From: JAJYSO01 sp964495935
Lineage (GTDB): Bacteria; Bacteroidota; Bacteroidia; Flavobacteriales; Flavobacteriaceae
NCBI GenBank assembly: GCA_964495935.1
Contig: CAZBXQ010000006.1
Location: forward strand, 12,467 to 76,466
DNA length: 64,000 nucleotides
Direction of reading: 5' to 3'
The translations under genes and the position numbers were made by a program. Positions 62,386-64,000 of the stretch are shown one piece after another. The notes below the pieces were generated by a model that saw only the letters and a list, made by a program, of their open reading frames with translations, had not been told where the DNA came from and ran no database searches. Positions within the stretch are counted from its first letter, which is position 1, and each line of letters begins with the position of its first letter.

Positions 62386-63705
62386 ATGTCCAACACCGTT
62401 TTAATTATCGATTTTGGTTCGCCCGAGACGCAACGAATTGCTCAGGGAATCCGAAATCTCAACATATACAGTGAAATCTTTCCTTTTCACAAGACACCGG
62501 AACGCCTTGACGATTACAGTGCTCTGATTCTAACTGATTTTTCATCGGCCTTGTCCCTAAAAAATGAAACTATAACAGAATTTGTTAATTCGAATCGGGA
62601 GATTCCTCTATTAGCATTGGGGAGAAGCAATCGGTTTATAACCGAAAAACGGAGTCGGGTTCTGGCGATTCAGAAAATCGAGGATTTTTCAACTCCGGAA
62701 AAACAGCAAAACCTTCTCAAAAACTTCCTTTTAGAAGTAGCCCAGCTTCCGCAGGATTGGACTCCCAAGCGATTTGTAGAAAATTCCGTTCAAAAACTAC
62801 AGGATCAAATCGGTGATAAAAAGGTGGTGCTGGGGCTGAGCGGCGGCGTGGATTCCACAGTTACCGCAGTCCTTCTGAATCATGCCATTCAATCTAATCT
62901 GTACTGCATTTTTGTCAATCACGGTCTGCTTCGTAAAAACGAATTTAAATCTGTCCTTGAGCAATACAAGGACATGGGCCTAAACGTAAAAGGCGTCGAT
63001 GCTTCGGCGCGTTTCCTAAAGGAATTGGAAGGTATTACGGATCCGGAACAAAAACGAAAAATCATTGGCCGACTCTTTATTGAAGTATTCGAGGCGGAGG
63101 CCAAAAAACTCCACGGAGTCCGGTTTTTAGGACAGGGTACCATTTATCCGGATATTATTGAGTCTGTTTCAGTGGACGGAAAAGTCACCGTGAAATCTCA
63201 TCACAACGTCGGTGGACTCCCGGAAAAAATGAATCTTAAAATTGTTGAACCGCTCCGCAGTCTGTTTAAAGACGATGTGCGTAAAGTAGGGAAAATCCTG
63301 GGGATCAAGCCAGAACTGATCGGCCGACATCCCTTCCCCGGCCCCGGATTGGCCATTCGAATTTTGGGGGATATCACCGCTGAAAAAGTCAAGATTGTTC
63401 AAGAAGCGGATGCCATCTTTATAAACCATCTTCGGGAAGCCGGACTGTACAATAAAGTATGGCAGGCGGCGGCGATCCTTTTACCTGTCAATTCCGTGGG
63501 GAAATCGGGCGATCAGCGCACCTATGAGAAAGTCATTGCACTTCGCGCGATCCATTCCAAAAATGGAATGACCGCAGACTGGGTGAATCTGCCCTATGAA
63601 TTCCTCCAAAAAGTCTCGAATGACCTCATTCGGCAAGTCGATGGAATCAATCGGGTGGTTTACGATATCAGCTCCAAACCTCCGGCTACGATTGAGTGGG
63701 AATAG
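62386..63705 (+). CDS. guaA: GMP synthase homologue with a truncated, Cys-less glutaminase domain
   Basis: A 439-residue protein. The C-terminal three quarters is a complete GMP synthetase: ATP pyrophosphatase P-loop GLSGGVDSTV (150-159), GQGTIYPDIIESVS, KSHHNVGGLPEKM, GRHPFPGPGLAIRILGD, and the C-terminal SSKPPATIEWE. The N-terminal glutaminase domain is cut to about 118 residues: it starts normally (VLIIDFGSPETQRIAQGIRNL) but has LLALGRSN where GVCYGMQ-type catalytic Cys is expected, and the His/Glu part is deleted. It would need free ammonia or a separate amidotransferase. It may be a second copy next to a normal guaA elsewhere. Confidence 0.88.
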   Translation: MSNTVLIIDFGSPETQRIAQGIRNLNIYSEIFPFHKTPERLDDYSALILTDFSSALSLKNETITEFVNSNREIPLLALGRSNRFITEKRSRVLAIQKIEDFSTPEKQQNLLKNFLLEVAQLPQDWTPKRFVENSVQKLQDQIGDKKVVLGLSGGVDSTVTAVLLNHAIQSNLYCIFVNHGLLRKNEFKSVLEQYKDMGLNVKGVDASARFLKELEGITDPEQKRKIIGRLFIEVFEAEAKKLHGVRFLGQGTIYPDIIESVSVDGKVTVKSHHNVGGLPEKMNLKIVEPLRSLFKDDVRKVGKILGIKPELIGRHPFPGPGLAIRILGDITAEKVKIVQEADAIFINHLREAGLYNKVWQAAAILLPVNSVGKSGDQRTYEKVIALRAIHSKNGMTADWVNLPYEFLQKVSNDLIRQVDGINRVVYDISSKPPATIEWE

Positions 63706-63770
63706 CGGATTAGGCGAAAGGTGGTAGGCAGTCGGGATTAGGGCCAATAATAAATTTGAAATCAAAAATC

Positions 63771-63808
63771 TCCAATAACCAATCAAAACTTGGTTATTGG
63801 ATTTTTTT
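63771..63808 (+). terminator. Rho-independent terminator after guaA
   Basis: TCCAATAACCAA/TTGGTTATTGGA 12-bp stem with a 7-base loop (63783-63789), followed by seven T. It lies 65 bases after the stop codon. Confidence 0.88.
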
Positions 63809-63931
63809 ATTCGATATTGAATATTGTGAGAATTTGACTTAAAGAGTAAGAAGTTGGGTAATAGTAATTAGGATATACGGCTACCGAGCATTTTGAGATA
63901 AAGCCAAACTTTTTTGCATCTTAAATGAGGA

Positions 63932-63963
63932 CGACAGAATCCCGGAACAAGCCCGGGGATGAC
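63932..63963. repeat. Short REP-like palindromic string at the window end
   Basis: ATCCCGGAACAAGCCCGGGG is bounded by GACAG and GATGAC. Such strings recur in intergenic regions of many genomes of this group as I recall. The rest of 63809-64000 shows no gene. Confidence 0.35.
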
Positions 63964-64000
63964 AACAAAGAAAAATCCCCACCATACGATCGTATAATGG

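Noticed and set aside
1..64000. CRISPR arrays, prophage genes or full insertion sequences
   Set aside because: No regularly spaced repeats, transposase, integrase or phage structural gene was seen; mobile signals are limited to short non-coding repeats.

Overview
The window looks like a chromosomal segment of a marine-type member of the Flavobacteriaceae (phylum Bacteroidota). The evidence is the recurring promoter form TTTG/TTG-N19-TAnnTTTG, the near absence of Shine-Dalgarno sites, and lineage-typical families: haem_bd, DUF3347, DUF4199, DUF2490-like, type B L31, and a meso-diaminopimelate dehydrogenase lysine route. Base composition and codon use look even across the window, apart from AT-rich intergenic repeats. 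I do not name a genus.

Layout. 0-1.5 kb: the end of an M28 peptidase, then a haem-binding-domain protein and a DUF3347 lipoprotein. 1.7-8.3 kb: a complete ilvDBNCA operon on the minus strand with a terminator at its end and a probable attenuator in its leader. 8.5-10.4 kb: a tandem ABC ATPase (ModF-like) and ribosomal protein L31. 10.6-10.9 kb: a MITE-like element with 8-bp target duplications. 11-14 kb: DUF4199 protein, GT2 glycosyltransferase, lpd. 14.3-19.9 kb: carboxylesterase, macrodomain protein, outer-membrane protein, DUF1648 protein, TauE-type exporter, separated by repeat-rich gaps. 20-24.8 kb: TonB receptor divergent from a MocR-type regulator that lacks the PLP lysine, then lrgAB. 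25.1-26.7 kb: pabB-pabC. 27.3-30 kb: dapA-dapB-ddh. 30.2-34.4 kb: sbcC-sbcD. 34.5-40.1 kb: an envelope glycolipid locus (GT2, double LAB_N membrane protein, GT39, phosphoglycerate mutase-like, a PAP2-methyltransferase fusion, a second PAP2). 40.1-48 kb: tmk, small conserved proteins, pheT, a type II NADH dehydrogenase, a deacetylase. 48.0-55.8 kb: tRNA-Arg, TRIC channel, cyclophilin, Nudix, acyltransferase, a second MITE copy, a Cys-less thioredoxin-like protein, metallophosphoesterase, trxA, DUF58, tRNA-Asp. 55.8-63.8 kb: a BCCT transporter without a normal start codon, a lipoprotein, menB, a PLP decarboxylase, and a GMP synthase whose glutaminase domain has decayed.

How the genes work together. 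Most of the window is core metabolism (branched-chain amino acids, lysine/peptidoglycan precursor, folate precursor, menaquinone, GMP) and genome maintenance. The most system-like region is 34.5-39.5 kb. There, tightly overlapping genes could charge a polyprenyl phosphate with a sugar, flip it and transfer it to an envelope lipid, next to a protein that joins a lipid phosphatase to a phospholipid-type methyltransferase.

The best new signals are: the MITE-like family with two perfect but different 8-bp target duplications, the PAP2-methyltransferase fusion and its cassette, the glutaminase-dead GuaA, the ilv attenuator, the PLP-lysine-less MocR with a candidate operator, and the BCCT gene with no ATG/GTG/TTG. 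All coordinates and residue numbers were counted by eye; no search was run.
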